Assembly (NCBI RefSeq): GCF_024346055.1
Contig: NZ_JAGQCH010000006.1
Location: 1-64,000 of the forward strand
Length of the DNA stretch: 64,000 nucleotides
Direction of reading: 5' to 3'
Source of the DNA: Cyanobium sp. Cruz CV13-4-11
Lineage (GTDB): Bacteria > Cyanobacteriota > Cyanobacteriia > PCC-6307 > Cyanobiaceae
A program made the position numbers and the translations under genes. The notes under the pieces were generated by a model. The model searched no databases. It saw only the letters and a list, made by a program, of their open reading frames with translations, and had not been told where the DNA came from. Below are positions 1 through 9,465 of this stretch, one piece after another; within the stretch, counting starts at the first letter, position 1; each line of letters begins with the position of its first letter.

Positions 1-58
1 TGAAACTCTTTGTTGCTCATCCCAGAAACCTCGTTGGCCCACTGTGGCAATCAGATCA

Positions 59-142
59 CACTTAGTAATTATAGCCGTGATTCCATCAGAATCAAGTCCA
101 CTTAGCAATTTTCGAGGTGCCCTTAAGGACGTTGTTACTTAG
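59..142. repeat. Iterated ACTTAG-containing direct repeats at left edge
   Basis: Two 21-base direct repeats beginning CACTTAG(T/C)AATT lie at 59-79 and 99-119, exactly 40 bases apart, with about 15 of 21 positions identical. A third ACTTAG core is at 137-142. The 1-190 stretch is visibly AT-richer than the genes to its right and holds no convincing gene. Regularly spaced degenerate repeats of this kind resemble transposase-binding sites at the end of a mobile element whose body would lie left of the window, but no element gene is visible, so this is inference. Confidence 0.35.
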
Positions 143-192
143 CGCCGACTTCAGCTCAGCGGTCAGCGAAGGAAAGGAAGGACGGCAAGCAT

Positions 193-1599
193 TCAGTCGT
201 TTTTCAGGTTTCCTGCGAAGCTGGCGGCGTGGGCAGCCAGCCAGCGTTCCAGCTGCACATCGTTCCAGGTTTCCTCGCTCACCCAGCGACCGATCGGCGC
301 CGCCAGGGCGGCCACCAGCAGCACGAGCGGCACCAGGGCGACCGTGCCGGCGATCTGGGCCACGAACAGGGCGCAGAACAGTGGGGTGCGGCAGGCGCCG
401 CTGAACAGGGCCGTCGCGCCGGTCCAGACCAGCAGTTGCCGTTCCAGGGGCGGTAGATCGCCGATCAGCGGGCCGGCCAGCAGGGCCCCCAGGGACATCG
501 CATCGTGCATCACACCCCCGGGGGCGCCGATGGCGATGCTCAGCACCGAGGCCAGCAGGCGCCAGGGGAGGATCTCCAGCCCTGGGGGATCCTCGCCGTA
601 GGCCATGCGCACGATCAGCAACTGGCCGTCATTGAGGCTCCAGCCATCGCTGGCGACCGCCGCCAGGCTGATCACCAGGGCGGCCGCAAGGGCCCAGACC
701 AGCGGCCTGGAGACGGCCGCCCCCCGCGCCGCTTTCGGCTTTGAGAGCCAGTGGCCCCAGCGCCCGGCCATCCAGGCGGTGGCGGCGCTGAACACTCCCC
801 CCAGCCAGCCCCCCCCGAGGGTGAGCAGCAGGGCGGGTGCGATCAGGTGGGTGCCTCCGCCCATCAGCAGGGAGATGCCGGTGTGGTGGGCGGGAGCGGC
901 TTCGGCCGTGCTCTGCCAGAGGCCCGTGGCAGCCCCGATCACCACCCCCAGGCCCGTGGTCAGCAGGGTGCCGTTGATCAGGGCGGCCGAGCGGCGCTGA
1001 CACAGCTCCTCGACGGCATAGGTGACCCCCAGCAGAACGGAGTTGAAGGCGATGCCCAGCCCGGCCCCGGCCCCGGTCGCCAGCAGCACCGGCAGGGGCA
1101 GACGCCTCAGGGGGGCGACCCTGTCCCTCAGCGCCAGCAGCAGGCTCGCCCCCAGGGAGGCGGAGGGGGATTCCAGGCCCACCGTGAGGCTGGCGCCATG
1201 GGTGAGCAGCAGCAAGGGCAGGCGGGTCAGCTGACGCCTCAGATCCAGGGAGGCGAGGGCCGCGGAGCGGGCCGGACCCTGCCGCACCCGCTCCAGCTGC
1301 AGGGCCTGCACCCCGGTGAGGCCGCCTCCCCGGCCGTCCTTCAGGGGGCCGTTCGCCAGCAGGGTCAGCAGCGCCGTGCCGGCGAACACCAACAGCAGGC
1401 TGGCTCCGGGGATGGCGCCGCCGTCGCCCAGGGGCCAGGCCCGCTGCAGGCGGAAACCCAGGGCGGAGAGCCATTGATAGGGCTGCAGCAGCAGCAGCAA
1501 CGGCAGCGCGGCCAGCAGCAGGGCGATGATCTGGCCCCGCCCCAGGCTCCCGGAACGCCGGGCATCGGAGGCTTCGATGGCTTCGGGGGATGGCGTCAT
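193..1599 (-). CDS. ClC-family chloride channel/antiporter
   Basis: Integral membrane protein of 468 aa with about ten hydrophobic segments, consistent with a ClC anion channel or H+/Cl- exchanger. GLESP at residues 141-145 matches the family GxEGP motif and keeps the gating glutamate (E143). FNSVLLGVTYAVEEL near 185-199 matches the conserved FN-PL-G-FA-EE helix. The third family motif (GxFxP) is replaced by GAPGG at 358-362, so anion selectivity may differ. The start overlaps the tolC-like stop by 4 bases, making it the last gene of a four-gene minus-strand transport operon. Family assignment is good; substrate and channel-versus-exchanger behaviour are unknown. Confidence 0.85.
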   Translation of the reverse strand: MTPSPEAIEASDARRSGSLGRGQIIALLLAALPLLLLLQPYQWLSALGFRLQRAWPLGDGGAIPGASLLLVFAGTALLTLLANGPLKDGRGGGLTGVQALQLERVRQGPARSAALASLDLRRQLTRLPLLLLTHGASLTVGLESPSASLGASLLLALRDRVAPLRRLPLPVLLATGAGAGLGIAFNSVLLGVTYAVEELCQRRSAALINGTLLTTGLGVVIGAATGLWQSTAEAAPAHHTGISLLMGGGTHLIAPALLLTLGGGWLGGVFSAATAWMAGRWGHWLSKPKAARGAAVSRPLVWALAAALVISLAAVASDGWSLNDGQLLIVRMAYGEDPPGLEILPWRLLASVLSIAIGAPGGVMHDAMSLGALLAGPLIGDLPPLERQLLVWTGATALFSGACRTPLFCALFVAQIAGTVALVPLVLLVAALAAPIGRWVSEETWNDVQLERWLAAHAASFAGNLKND

Positions 1600-3302
1600 G
1601 GCGTCAACTGCAGGCGGGACGGAACCGGCGCCCCCGGATCGGTGGGCATGGGCAGCAGGTCCCGCAGCAGCTGGGCGTAGGTGACGTTCACGGTGGCCTT
1701 GAGCCGCTGCACCAGGCTGCCGATCAGGCGCTCCTGGGTGTTGGAGAGATCCAGCTCGCTGCTCAGCCCCGCCTGGTAACGGAGGCGGGCCTCACGGAAG
1801 GGCGCCAGGCTGGCTTCTCGGCCGAAGAAGGCCTGTTCGATCCGCAGCCGGATGTCGTTGCGCTGGGCGGCGTACTGCTGGGTCACCGCTGCACCCCGGC
1901 GAGCCAGGGCCCGGGCCTGGCCCCGGGTGGTGCCGGCGTCGAAGATCAGCCAGCTCACCGCCAGGCGCACCGACCAGTCGCTGCCGTAGGTGTTGAGGGA
2001 GGTGGCCACCGTGGTGCCGCCGCCGCCGCCGTCGGCGAACCGCACGTTCCAGCTGTTGGCGTTGGTGGCGCTGGCCCCCGCGCTGGCGAACAGTGACAGC
2101 TTCGGCCGCAGCCCGGCGGCGACCGCATCCTTCTGCTGCAGCACCGCTTCACGGGTGGCCAGGAGGGCTTCCAGTTCCGGGTTGTCCCGGTAGGAGGCCA
2201 CCAGGCTGGCCTCCAGATCCAGGGGCCAGCGGGGCTGGGGCCGGATCGGGTCGCCGGCGGAGGGGGTCAGCTGGGGAGGGAGATTGAGCAGGGCCGCCAG
2301 GCGGCGGCCGGCGATGGCCTGGTCCGCCAGGGCGGCGATCAGCTGTTCCTGCCCGTCCGATTCGATCGTCTGGCGCCGCAGCACATCCAGCCGGGGGACC
2401 AGGCCCGCCTGCTTGAGATCGAGGCTGTCCTGCAGGATCAGCAGGTCGTTGCGAACCACGGCCTCGCGGATGCGCACGAGCTGGTCGACCCGCTGCAGCT
2501 GGTAGTAGCTCTCGCTCAGGGTCAGCAGCCGCCGCCGCAGGGCATCGGCGTAGGCCAGACGGCCGCTGCGCAGGCTCGCCATGGCGGCCCGCCCCTTGGG
2601 TGTGCGGGCGAAATCCAGCTGCTCGTAATCCAGCTGCTCGTAATGCAGCTGCAGACCAGTGGCCACCCCATTGGCGTTGGTGTTGAGGGAGCCCCTGCCG
2701 CCGGCGGGGATGAAGAAGGGGGGGCTGGGCGCGAACAGGGTCCCCGTGCCGGCGGGGGAGAAGAAGCTGGTGCTCGCCTGGTCGGTGCCACCGGCGGCGT
2801 AGGCCGAGAGGCGCGGCCAGTAGGTGCCCATCTGGCTTTGGAGTTCGGCCAGGGCCGCCGCCACCTCCTCGCGGCGGGCCTGCAGGGTGGGGCTGTTGGC
2901 GAAGCCGATCGCCAGGCTCTGCTCCAGGCTGAGGGTCTGGGGCTGGCCTTCCCGCAGGCTGGCGGCCTCCGGCAGCGCCAGCGGTGTCAGTGGCGCAGTG
3001 ACCTGCGGTGGCAGTGGTGGCCTGGCCAGGGCGCCGCCATTGGGGGGGGCCGCCTCCGTGGGCAGCAGCTCTTCGAGGGCCCGGATCTGGCGATCCAGCT
3101 CGTTCCAGCGGCGCTCAAGGCGACCCCGATCGCCCCCTCTGCTCACCGGCAGGGGCTGGCCGGCCCCAGGCCCTGATCCAAGGCCGATATCCAGCGCCAG
3201 TCCCATCAGCATCCCCCTGGCCATGGTGCGCCCCGTTCCGCTGCCCCCCATGGCCCGCCGTCTCCCCCATCCGGCGCCCAGTTTGCTCGACATTGGTCGC
3301 AC
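1596..3302 (-). CDS. TolC-family outer membrane efflux protein
   Basis: 568 aa, somewhat long for TolC/OEP proteins. It has a Gly-rich hydrophobic N-terminal stretch, a region around residues 65-80 predicted to be coiled, and two related halves containing the family-typical segments QSLAIGFANSPTLQARREEV and LVASYRDNPELEALLATREA. The C-terminal half carries SLNTYGSDWSVRLAVSWLIF, typical of the second OEP repeat. It should form the trimeric outer-membrane exit duct of an efflux system. It lies 6 bases after an OprB-like porin gene and overlaps the ClC gene by 4 bases. No adaptor or RND pump is adjacent, so the inner-membrane partner may be the FUSC protein upstream or lie elsewhere. The exact start among several Met codons is uncertain. 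Confidence 0.85.
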   Translation of the reverse strand: MRPMSSKLGAGWGRRRAMGGSGTGRTMARGMLMGLALDIGLGSGPGAGQPLPVSRGGDRGRLERRWNELDRQIRALEELLPTEAAPPNGGALARPPLPPQVTAPLTPLALPEAASLREGQPQTLSLEQSLAIGFANSPTLQARREEVAAALAELQSQMGTYWPRLSAYAAGGTDQASTSFFSPAGTGTLFAPSPPFFIPAGGRGSLNTNANGVATGLQLHYEQLDYEQLDFARTPKGRAAMASLRSGRLAYADALRRRLLTLSESYYQLQRVDQLVRIREAVVRNDLLILQDSLDLKQAGLVPRLDVLRRQTIESDGQEQLIAALADQAIAGRRLAALLNLPPQLTPSAGDPIRPQPRWPLDLEASLVASYRDNPELEALLATREAVLQQKDAVAAGLRPKLSLFASAGASATNANSWNVRFADGGGGGTTVATSLNTYGSDWSVRLAVSWLIFDAGTTRGQARALARRGAAVTQQYAAQRNDIRLRIEQAFFGREASLAPFREARLRYQAGLSSELDLSNTQERLIGSLVQRLKATVNVTYAQLLRDLLPMPTDPGAPVPSRLQLTP

Positions 3303-3308
3303 CGGCCC

Positions 3309-4652
3309 CTAAAAGCTGAAGCCCAGCTGCAGGCCCGCGGCGAACACCCCTGGTATCCGGCCAGCCCCACCTGGATTGAGGATCCACTGCAGGCTGGGCT
3401 GCAGGTTGAACGACCGGTTGATCCGTATCTGGTAGCCGAGTTCCACCACGCCTTCGTGGCTGAGACCGGGGCTGGTGATCGGGCTGAAGCCCGTGCGGGC
3501 CACGCCCAGGATCAGCAGGTCGAAGGGGCGGCCGGGCAGGACCCCCTGGCTCACCAGGCCGCCACCGATGTAGCTGGGCGTCGGATTGGCGGCGGTGTCG
3601 AGTCCCGCCGCCGCCGCGGCCCAGATCCGGTGGTCGAGGCCCCAGGGCAGTGTCACCGGCACGGTGGCACTGCCGTACACCCCCCGGTTCGGGCCCGTGC
3701 CGGCATAGGCCGCCAGTTGCAGCAGTCCTCCGGGCAGTTGGCGCTCCACCTGCACCGGTTGGGAGCAGGTGGAGCGCCGCAGCCTGAGGCCGGTTCCCTC
3801 GCGGCAGGCGGCGATGGGGGCGGCCAGGGGGCGGTTCAGCCAGGGGGCTGCATAGCTCCACTGCAGCTGGTGGGTCCAGCCCCGTCCGGGGGGCAGGCCG
3901 CTGGCGCTCCCCAGGAGCCCGGCCACCGAGTCGGTGGCCGCCAGATCGAAGCTGGCCAGCCGCAGGGTGCTGGCCGGGGTCGGCCGCAGCACCAGCAGGG
4001 CGCCCGGTGCGGCGACGGGAAAGACGGGAAAGTTGGGGATGGAGAACAGGACCGGCGCCCCGTTGAGGGCGTCGTGCACGTAAAAATCCTCGATCGGCAT
4101 GCTGAACAGATCGGGGGTCATGCTCACCAACCCAGCCTCCAGGCTCCAGCGGTCGTCGGCGGATCGGCGCTGGAGGCTGGCACGGGTGAGCCAGAGCCCC
4201 ACCGGATTGGCCACCTCTTGCAGCGGCAACACGACCCCCACCCGCTGGGCGTAGAGGGGGTCGCCGTTGAAGCCGGCGAGGGCCACCCGCATCGACCACC
4301 GGTCCCATTCCCGTGCCGCCTGGCGGGCCGGGTCGCTGGGGGGCCTCACGGTCAGCGTGAGGGTCGTCTGCTGGATCCAGCTCGCTTCCCGGACCAGACC
4401 ACCGGCGGGGTTGCCCATCGGCTCGGCCAGGACCTCCAGATCCAGATCGACCCAGGCCGGCAGGCCAAGGGTCTGGTGGAGGCTGCCCCAGCCAGGCTCG
4501 AGCTTGAGCAGGGGCACCGCCGATGGCGGCGGGCTCCCTTCCGGCTCGAGTGGCTGCCCGACGCCTGGTGCGGCATTGGCCAGCAGCAGCGGCAGCAGCA
4601 GAGGTGGTCGGATCCGGGGAACCTTGATCAGGGAGCAGCGCCATCCGCCCAT
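3309..4652 (-). CDS. OprB-like carbohydrate-selective porin family protein
   Basis: 447 aa with an N-terminal hydrophobic leader ending near residue 35 (PPLLLPLLLANAAPG), followed by beta-strand-rich sequence with alternating aromatic residues and a C-terminal aromatic strand ending in GFSF, as expected of an outer-membrane barrel. Phrases such as SLEAGLVSMTPDLFS and VVELGYQIRINRSFNLQPSL resemble the OprB porin family. There is no SLH domain, unlike the porin at 34302. It sits 3 bases after the FUSC gene and 6 bases before the TolC gene, so it is translated with efflux components. Substrate is unknown. Confidence 0.65.
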   Translation of the reverse strand: MGGWRCSLIKVPRIRPPLLLPLLLANAAPGVGQPLEPEGSPPPSAVPLLKLEPGWGSLHQTLGLPAWVDLDLEVLAEPMGNPAGGLVREASWIQQTTLTLTVRPPSDPARQAAREWDRWSMRVALAGFNGDPLYAQRVGVVLPLQEVANPVGLWLTRASLQRRSADDRWSLEAGLVSMTPDLFSMPIEDFYVHDALNGAPVLFSIPNFPVFPVAAPGALLVLRPTPASTLRLASFDLAATDSVAGLLGSASGLPPGRGWTHQLQWSYAAPWLNRPLAAPIAACREGTGLRLRRSTCSQPVQVERQLPGGLLQLAAYAGTGPNRGVYGSATVPVTLPWGLDHRIWAAAAAGLDTAANPTPSYIGGGLVSQGVLPGRPFDLLILGVARTGFSPITSPGLSHEGVVELGYQIRINRSFNLQPSLQWILNPGGAGRIPGVFAAGLQLGFSF

Positions 4653-4655
4653 GGC

Positions 4656-5672
4656 TCAGCGGGGGGGCTCCCCCAGGACCCGCCAGCGGTGCTCCGCCTG
4701 CTCGAGGCTGCGCAGGGCCTGGCCGCAGAGCATCAACCGGCTGGCATTGCGCTGCAGACGGATCAGTTCGAGGCCATCCAGATCCGGATCGTGCAGCCAA
4801 CGCTCCAGGCTCCCCCAACGGGGTGGTGGTGTCAGGGGCGTGCACGGGGGGGCTGGCCGGTGCCGGTGGGGCACCTCCAGGCAGAGGTTCCATTGCTCCA
4901 GTCGATCGGCCACGACCCGCAGCAGTTCCGCCTGGGTGCCATGCAGTCCCTCCAGCGGGCCGCGATCCGACGGGGTGTGCTCCAGGAGCCTCAGCCCATC
5001 GAAGACACCGACCAGCTGGGAGCCAGCCCCATTCAGGAGCTGGAACAGGCGGAACGTGGCGTGGCTGGTGGGGTTGTTGCCCAGCTCATCGGCCACCGCG
5101 GGCATGGCGTCGCGCAGCGCCACCAGCTGACGGCGCAAGCGTCGGGCCGTCGGCAGTTCCAGCTGCCGGTTGCTTTCCACGGCCAGGTCGGTCCGGAAGA
5201 GGCGCAGGGACAGCAGGGCCACGAGGATGCCGGCCGCGGTCCAGAACAGTCGCATCAGCCGGTCAAAGCCCCGCCGGGGCCAAAACAGCAGGCCCACCAG
5301 AATGGCGATCACGCAGCCGATGGCCGTGTCCAGGGTGCGGTTGAACACGTAGTCCCAGTTCAGGGCCACGTGGCTCGGAGTTATCAGGAACATCAGGCTG
5401 ACCAGGGTCGCGGTCCCGGCCGCCGACTGCCAGCCGGCCAGCGTGGTGTGGACCAGAAAGGGCACCAGCCCTCCGGTAATGGTGCCCAACACCCTCACCC
5501 TGGCGGCCTGGAGGCTGAGGTCGTCCCCGTCCGCCATGACCGTGACCACCGCCAGCATCGGGTACCACACGTAGGCGATGCGCTCGAACCAGAGCGACAG
5601 GGCCGCGGTGAGGAAGGCGGCCACCCCGAGCCTCAGGCTGTTGCGAAGCAAGGCGGATCGCACGGACCTCAA
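4656..5672 (-). CDS. FUSC-family inner membrane transporter
   Basis: 338 aa with a cluster of about six hydrophobic helices in the first 150 residues and a hydrophilic helical C-terminal half, the layout of fusaric-acid-resistance/aromatic-acid-exporter-like (FUSC) proteins. The segment AYVWYPMLAVVTVMADGDD followed by RVLGTITGGLVPF matches the family core. It is the first gene of the minus-strand operon with porin, TolC and ClC genes and is probably the inner-membrane export component. The open frame starts at TTG (5672). An in-frame GTG at 5663 is an alternative start. Confidence 0.7.
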   Translation of the reverse strand: MRSVRSALLRNSLRLGVAAFLTAALSLWFERIAYVWYPMLAVVTVMADGDDLSLQAARVRVLGTITGGLVPFLVHTTLAGWQSAAGTATLVSLMFLITPSHVALNWDYVFNRTLDTAIGCVIAILVGLLFWPRRGFDRLMRLFWTAAGILVALLSLRLFRTDLAVESNRQLELPTARRLRRQLVALRDAMPAVADELGNNPTSHATFRLFQLLNGAGSQLVGVFDGLRLLEHTPSDRGPLEGLHGTQAELLRVVADRLEQWNLCLEVPHRHRPAPPCTPLTPPPRWGSLERWLHDPDLDGLELIRLQRNASRLMLCGQALRSLEQAEHRWRVLGEPPR

Positions 5673-5774
5673 AGGCGCTGGGCAGGCAGGAGCCTATGGA
5701 GGTTCATGGTCTCCGGATGTTTGCCCATGCGCCAGGGCTGTGTGCCGATGCGCGATGGTTGATGACCACGTGTC

Positions 5775-6293
5775 GTGTTGCGGGCAGCCATGGTCCTCTC
5801 GCTGAGCCCGGATCTGGAAGCCCTGCTGCGGCTTGGCATGGCGGTGCTCTGCGGACTGGCCGTGGGGATCAACCGAGCGCACCACGGCAGCCGGGCCCAT
5901 CCCAACCGGTTACGGGTGCATGTGTTGGTGGGAATGAGTGCCTGCCTGATGATTCTGGCGGCCGGTCCCGATCCCCAGGCTCGCAGCCGGGTGATTCAGG
6001 GGGTGGCAACGGGCGTCGGCTTCCTGGGAGCCGGCGAAATCCTGGTGCCTCCCGTCCGTTCGAAGCACGGCATCCCGGAGGTGCGGGGTCTGAGCAGTGC
6101 CGCGTCGATCTGGTTCACCGCCGCCCTCGGCGTCACGGTGGCCGTCTCCAGTCCGGTGCCGGTGCTGATGGCCCTCGGCCTGGCCCTGATCACCCTCTCG
6201 GTCCGTGACGACGGCCGCACGGTCGACACCGGTGAGGCCAGTCCCCCATCGGCCGAGGGTCTCAGAAAAGGAAACGGTGGCGGCCGTTCGTAG
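5775..6293 (+). CDS. MgtC/SapB-family membrane protein
   Basis: 172 aa membrane protein. The N-terminal part has the MgtC family signature: LRLGMAVLCGLAVGINR, then RLRVHVLVGMSACLMILA, then GVATGVGFLGAGEI and GLSSAASIWFTAALG. MgtC proteins influence Mg2+ limitation responses and P-type ATPase activity, but many homologues have unknown roles. The soluble C-terminal domain of longer MgtC proteins is absent. The start is GTG at 5775, with an ATG alternative at 5790. The gene is divergent from the FUSC operon, and its 3' end overlaps the convergent LCP gene by 32 bases. Confidence 0.75.
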   Translation: MLRAAMVLSLSPDLEALLRLGMAVLCGLAVGINRAHHGSRAHPNRLRVHVLVGMSACLMILAAGPDPQARSRVIQGVATGVGFLGAGEILVPPVRSKHGIPEVRGLSSAASIWFTAALGVTVAVSSPVPVLMALGLALITLSVRDDGRTVDTGEASPPSAEGLRKGNGGGRS

Positions 6294-7194
6294 CCTTGGC
6301 CTGGCCGTCGCCTTCAGCGTCGAGGGGATCGCCCTCGGGAGCCGGCCAGACGGCGTCCCAGTAACTGATGCCGTCCTTGTAGAAGGGGCGGCCGTCCAGC
6401 CTCTGGGTGTCCAGCTGGGTGCTGCCCATGGCGGTGATCAGGCCGCCCAGCTCCATCGGCCCGAGGTCCGTGCTGATGTCCTTGCGGGCGGCCATCATCA
6501 GCGCCGGCAGGCGCACCAGATACTCGGGTCGGGTGAGTTTGCGGAACAGGGATTTCAGGGCCAGCTGCTGGCGGTCCATGCGGCCGAGGTCCCCGGTTTC
6601 GTCGTGGCGAAAGCGCAGGAAGCCCTCCAGGTCCTTGCCCCGCAGGGTCTGCACCCCGGGCTGCAGATCAATGGACAGCCCCTGGCTCCGGTCTTCGTAG
6701 AGCATGCGTTTGGGCACATCCACCTCGATCCCCCCGAGCACGTCGGCCATCTGGCGAATGGAGGAGAGATTGACGACCAGATGGTGCTGGATGGGACGGC
6801 CCAGACGCTGGGAAACCTCCCGCTTCACCGCTTCGATGCCGCCCAGGCTGTAGAGGGCATTGATCTTGACCGGCCCGAAACTCTCGGCCTCGATGTAGGT
6901 GTCGCGCGGGATCTGGGTGATACTGGTGCGGTTGCCATCGATGCGCAGGGTGGCGATCACATCGGTGTTGCCGCCGCCCACGTCCGTGCCCAGGATCAGC
7001 ACATCCTGGAGGTCCATGCCGCCGCTCCAGGCGGCGAAGGGGTTGGTGAGCGCCGCGCCCCCCCCGGCGGTGGCACTTGCCGAGATCAACTGGGCCAGGG
7101 GCCCCGCCAGCAGCAGGCCCGCCCCAAGACCGCAGGCCACGGCGATGATGACGGGCGCCCGCCGACGCGCCGGCCTGGGTTTAGACATCTTCAT
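6262..7194 (-). CDS. LCP (LytR-CpsA-Psr) family protein
   Basis: 310 aa with one N-terminal transmembrane helix (about residues 13-35) and an extracytoplasmic LCP domain. Typical segments are VLILGTDVGGGNTDVIATL, TQIPRDTYIE, KINALYSLGG, VDVLGGIEVDVP-like sequence and GFLRFRHDETGDLGRMDRQQ. LCP enzymes transfer polyprenyl-phosphate-linked glycopolymers to peptidoglycan or other acceptors; in cyanobacteria the acceptor is usually unknown. The conserved Arg residues of the pyrophosphate pocket are in the RFRH and GRMDRQ segments. The 3' end overlaps the MgtC-like gene convergently. Confidence 0.85.
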   Translation of the reverse strand: MKMSKPRPARRRAPVIIAVACGLGAGLLLAGPLAQLISASATAGGGAALTNPFAAWSGGMDLQDVLILGTDVGGGNTDVIATLRIDGNRTSITQIPRDTYIEAESFGPVKINALYSLGGIEAVKREVSQRLGRPIQHHLVVNLSSIRQMADVLGGIEVDVPKRMLYEDRSQGLSIDLQPGVQTLRGKDLEGFLRFRHDETGDLGRMDRQQLALKSLFRKLTRPEYLVRLPALMMAARKDISTDLGPMELGGLITAMGSTQLDTQRLDGRPFYKDGISYWDAVWPAPEGDPLDAEGDGQAKATNGRHRFLF

Positions 7195-7219
7195 TCAATC
7201 CAAACTAAGCCCCCTGGGC

Positions 7220-9049
7220 TCAGCACAGGGCTTCCTCTGGCCTCAGCCCGGTCTGCACGCGCCAGAGGGCGGCATAGGCCCCGTTCCGGGCGAGCAGGTC
7301 GTCATGGCCGCCGCTCTCGACCAGCCGTCCCCGTTCCATCACCACGATCCGATCAGCGTGGCGCACCGTGCTCAGCCGGTGGGCGATCACCAGGGTGGTG
7401 CGTGAGGCTGTGATGCGGTCGAGGGAGCGCTGGATCGCGGCCTCCGTTTCGTTGTCGACGGCGGCGGTGGCCTCATCCAGCACCAGGACCGGCGGATCCT
7501 TGAGAATCGCTCTGGCCAGGGCGATGCGTTGGCGTTGGCCTCCGGAAAGACGCAGGCCCCGCTCCCCCACCACAGTGGCGTAACCCTGGGGCAGCGCGTC
7601 GATGAACGCGGCCGCCTCGGCCAGACCGGCGGCCCTTTCGATCGCCCCGCGACTGGCTTGGAAGCTGCCGTAGGCGATGTTCTCGGCGACGGTGCCGTGG
7701 AAGAGGAACACCTCCTGGCTCACCAGACCGATGGCGCGGCGAAGGTCCTGCAGCGCCAGCTCGTCGATCGCCACGCCATCGAGCAGGACCCGGCCCGCCT
7801 GGATCGCATACAGCCGCAGCAGCAGCTTGACAATGGTGCTTTTGCCGGAGCCGGTGGCCCCCACAATCCCCAGCGTGGCACCGGCGGGCACCTCCAGATC
7901 AAAGCCTTCCAGAAGCCTGTCGCGGCCGGGGTAGGCGAAGTCGACGGCCTCGAAGCGGATGTGACCGCGGACAGTGGATATCCCCAGCGGCCGATGGCCG
8001 CTGGGGATGGCGATAGGGGTGTCCAGTAGATCCATCACCCGGTGGGTGGAGGCCATGGCGCGCTGGTAGTCGTCGAGGGTGCGACCCAGGGTGGTGAGCG
8101 GCCACAGCAGCCGCTGGGTGATGAACACGAGGAACGAATAGGTGCCGATGGCGATGGCACCACTCCAGGCCTGCAGGCCGCCGATCACGAGGATCGCGAT
8201 GAAAGCAAACAGGATCGCGAACCGGATCAGGGGGATGAAGGCCGCCGACAGGCGGATGGCCTGGCCGTTGCTGGCGCGGTAGGCCTGGCTCTGGGCGATC
8301 AGGCGTTGCTTCTCCCACTCCTCAGCGGCGTAGCTCTTGATGGTGAGCATGCCGCCGATGTTGTTGCTCAGAAGGCTGGCCAGATCACCGGCCTGCTCGC
8401 GTACCTCCCGATAGCGGGGTGCCAGGCGCCGCTGAAACCGCAGGGATCCCCACAGGATCAGCGGAATCGGCAGGAAGGAGACGCCCGCCACCGTGGGGGA
8501 CAGCACCAGCATCGTGCCGCCCACCGCCAGGACGGTGGTGACCAGTTGCAGGATCTCGTTGGCCCCCTGATCGAGGAAGCGCTCCAGCTGGTTGATGTCG
8601 TCGTTGAGGACCGTGAGCAGACGACCGCTGCTGCCGGTTTCGAAGAAGCCCATCTCCAGGTGCTGGAGGTGGTCGTAGGCCTCGACGCGCAGCTCGTGCT
8701 GGACCGTCTGGGCGAGGCGACGCCACAGCAGGGCGTACAGGTATTCGAACAGGGATTCGGCGCTCCAGATCAGGAACGACAGCACCGCCAGCACCCCCAG
8801 CTGCCCGGGAACGGTGCTGAAGCCGAGCCCGGCCAGCCAGGAGGTGCGCTGCTGCACCACCACATCGACCGCCAGGCCGATGAGGACGGGCGGAGCCAGG
8901 TCGAACAGTTTGTTGAGGACCGAACATGCGGCGGCCAGGCGGACGAGCCTGCGGTGGGGCCGCAGGCTGGCCAGCAGACGCGAGAGTCCCGGTGCTGGGG
9001 TGGTGGGCGCCCTGGCGCCATCAACGGCCGTGGTGGCCGCAGGCGTCAC
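7220..9049 (-). CDS. ABC exporter, fused permease and ATPase
   Basis: 609 aa: an ABC-type-1 transmembrane domain (about residues 30-330, six helices) followed by a nucleotide-binding domain. Walker A is GATGSGKST near residue 396, the signature is [14 protein letters not shown], Walker B is [13 protein letters not shown], and the switch His is in [13 protein letters not shown]. The whole is typical of MsbA/multidrug half-transporters that dimerise in the inner membrane. The start is GTG at 9049, overlapping the stop of the RRM gene by a GTGA arrangement, which implies translational coupling. Substrate (lipid, peptide or drug) cannot be read from the sequence. Confidence 0.9.
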   Translation of the reverse strand: MTPAATTAVDGARAPTTPAPGLSRLLASLRPHRRLVRLAAACSVLNKLFDLAPPVLIGLAVDVVVQQRTSWLAGLGFSTVPGQLGVLAVLSFLIWSAESLFEYLYALLWRRLAQTVQHELRVEAYDHLQHLEMGFFETGSSGRLLTVLNDDINQLERFLDQGANEILQLVTTVLAVGGTMLVLSPTVAGVSFLPIPLILWGSLRFQRRLAPRYREVREQAGDLASLLSNNIGGMLTIKSYAAEEWEKQRLIAQSQAYRASNGQAIRLSAAFIPLIRFAILFAFIAILVIGGLQAWSGAIAIGTYSFLVFITQRLLWPLTTLGRTLDDYQRAMASTHRVMDLLDTPIAIPSGHRPLGISTVRGHIRFEAVDFAYPGRDRLLEGFDLEVPAGATLGIVGATGSGKSTIVKLLLRLYAIQAGRVLLDGVAIDELALQDLRRAIGLVSQEVFLFHGTVAENIAYGSFQASRGAIERAAGLAEAAAFIDALPQGYATVVGERGLRLSGGQRQRIALARAILKDPPVLVLDEATAAVDNETEAAIQRSLDRITASRTTLVIAHRLSTVRHADRIVVMERGRLVESGGHDDLLARNGAYAALWRVQTGLRPEEALC

Positions 9050-9465
9050 CAGCGATTGCCACCGCCGCCGCCACCACCCCCGTAGCCGCCGCCGCCACCA
9101 CCCCCGTAGCCGCCGCCACCACCGCCGCCGCCGTAGCCGCCGCCACCGGAGCGGCCACCGCCGCCACCGCCGGGGCGACCGCCGCCGCCGGAGCGGCCGC
9201 CGCCACCGCCCCCACCACCGCCTTCACGGGGTGTGGCCTTGTTGACGCGGATCATGCGGCCCATCCATTCGACGTCCTGGAGGTCGTCAATGGCCTTCTG
9301 CTCGGAGGCATCGTCGGCCAGTTCGATGAAGGCGAAACCGCGTTTGCGGCCCGTTTCACGGTCGAGGGGAAGGCTGCACTGACGAACTTCGCCGTACTGG
9401 CCGAAGAGATCGAGAAGGTCCTCGCGTTCGGCCTGGAACGAGAGGTTGCCGACGTAGATGGTCAT
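9046..9465 (-). CDS. Glycine-rich RRM RNA-binding protein
   Basis: 139 aa. One RNA recognition motif occupies residues 2-78, with RNP2 IYVGNL at 3-8 and RNP1 KRGFAFIE at 41-48. A low-complexity tail of Gly with scattered Arg, Ser and Tyr follows (about 82-139). This is the cyanobacterial Rbp architecture; such proteins are commonly cold-induced and bind RNA. The tail is encoded by near-repetitive GGC/GGT codons (9058-9225) and may vary in length between strains. The stop overlaps the start of the ABC exporter gene. A long upstream gap (9466-9750) leaves room for a regulatory leader. Confidence 0.92.
   Translation of the reverse strand: MTIYVGNLSFQAEREDLLDLFGQYGEVRQCSLPLDRETGRKRGFAFIELADDASEQKAIDDLQDVEWMGRMIRVNKATPREGGGGGGGGGRSGGGGRPGGGGGGRSGGGGYGGGGGGGGYGGGGGGGYGGGGGGGGNRW

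Noticed and set aside
3456-5762. 768-codon plus-strand frame opposite the porin and FUSC genes
   Set aside because: Shadow frame with Gln/Gly/His-rich composition and no motif.
9058-9225. GC-rich trinucleotide repeats that might be a microsatellite or CRISPR-like array
   Set aside because: They encode the Gly-rich tail of the RRM protein in frame; there is no repeat-spacer pattern.
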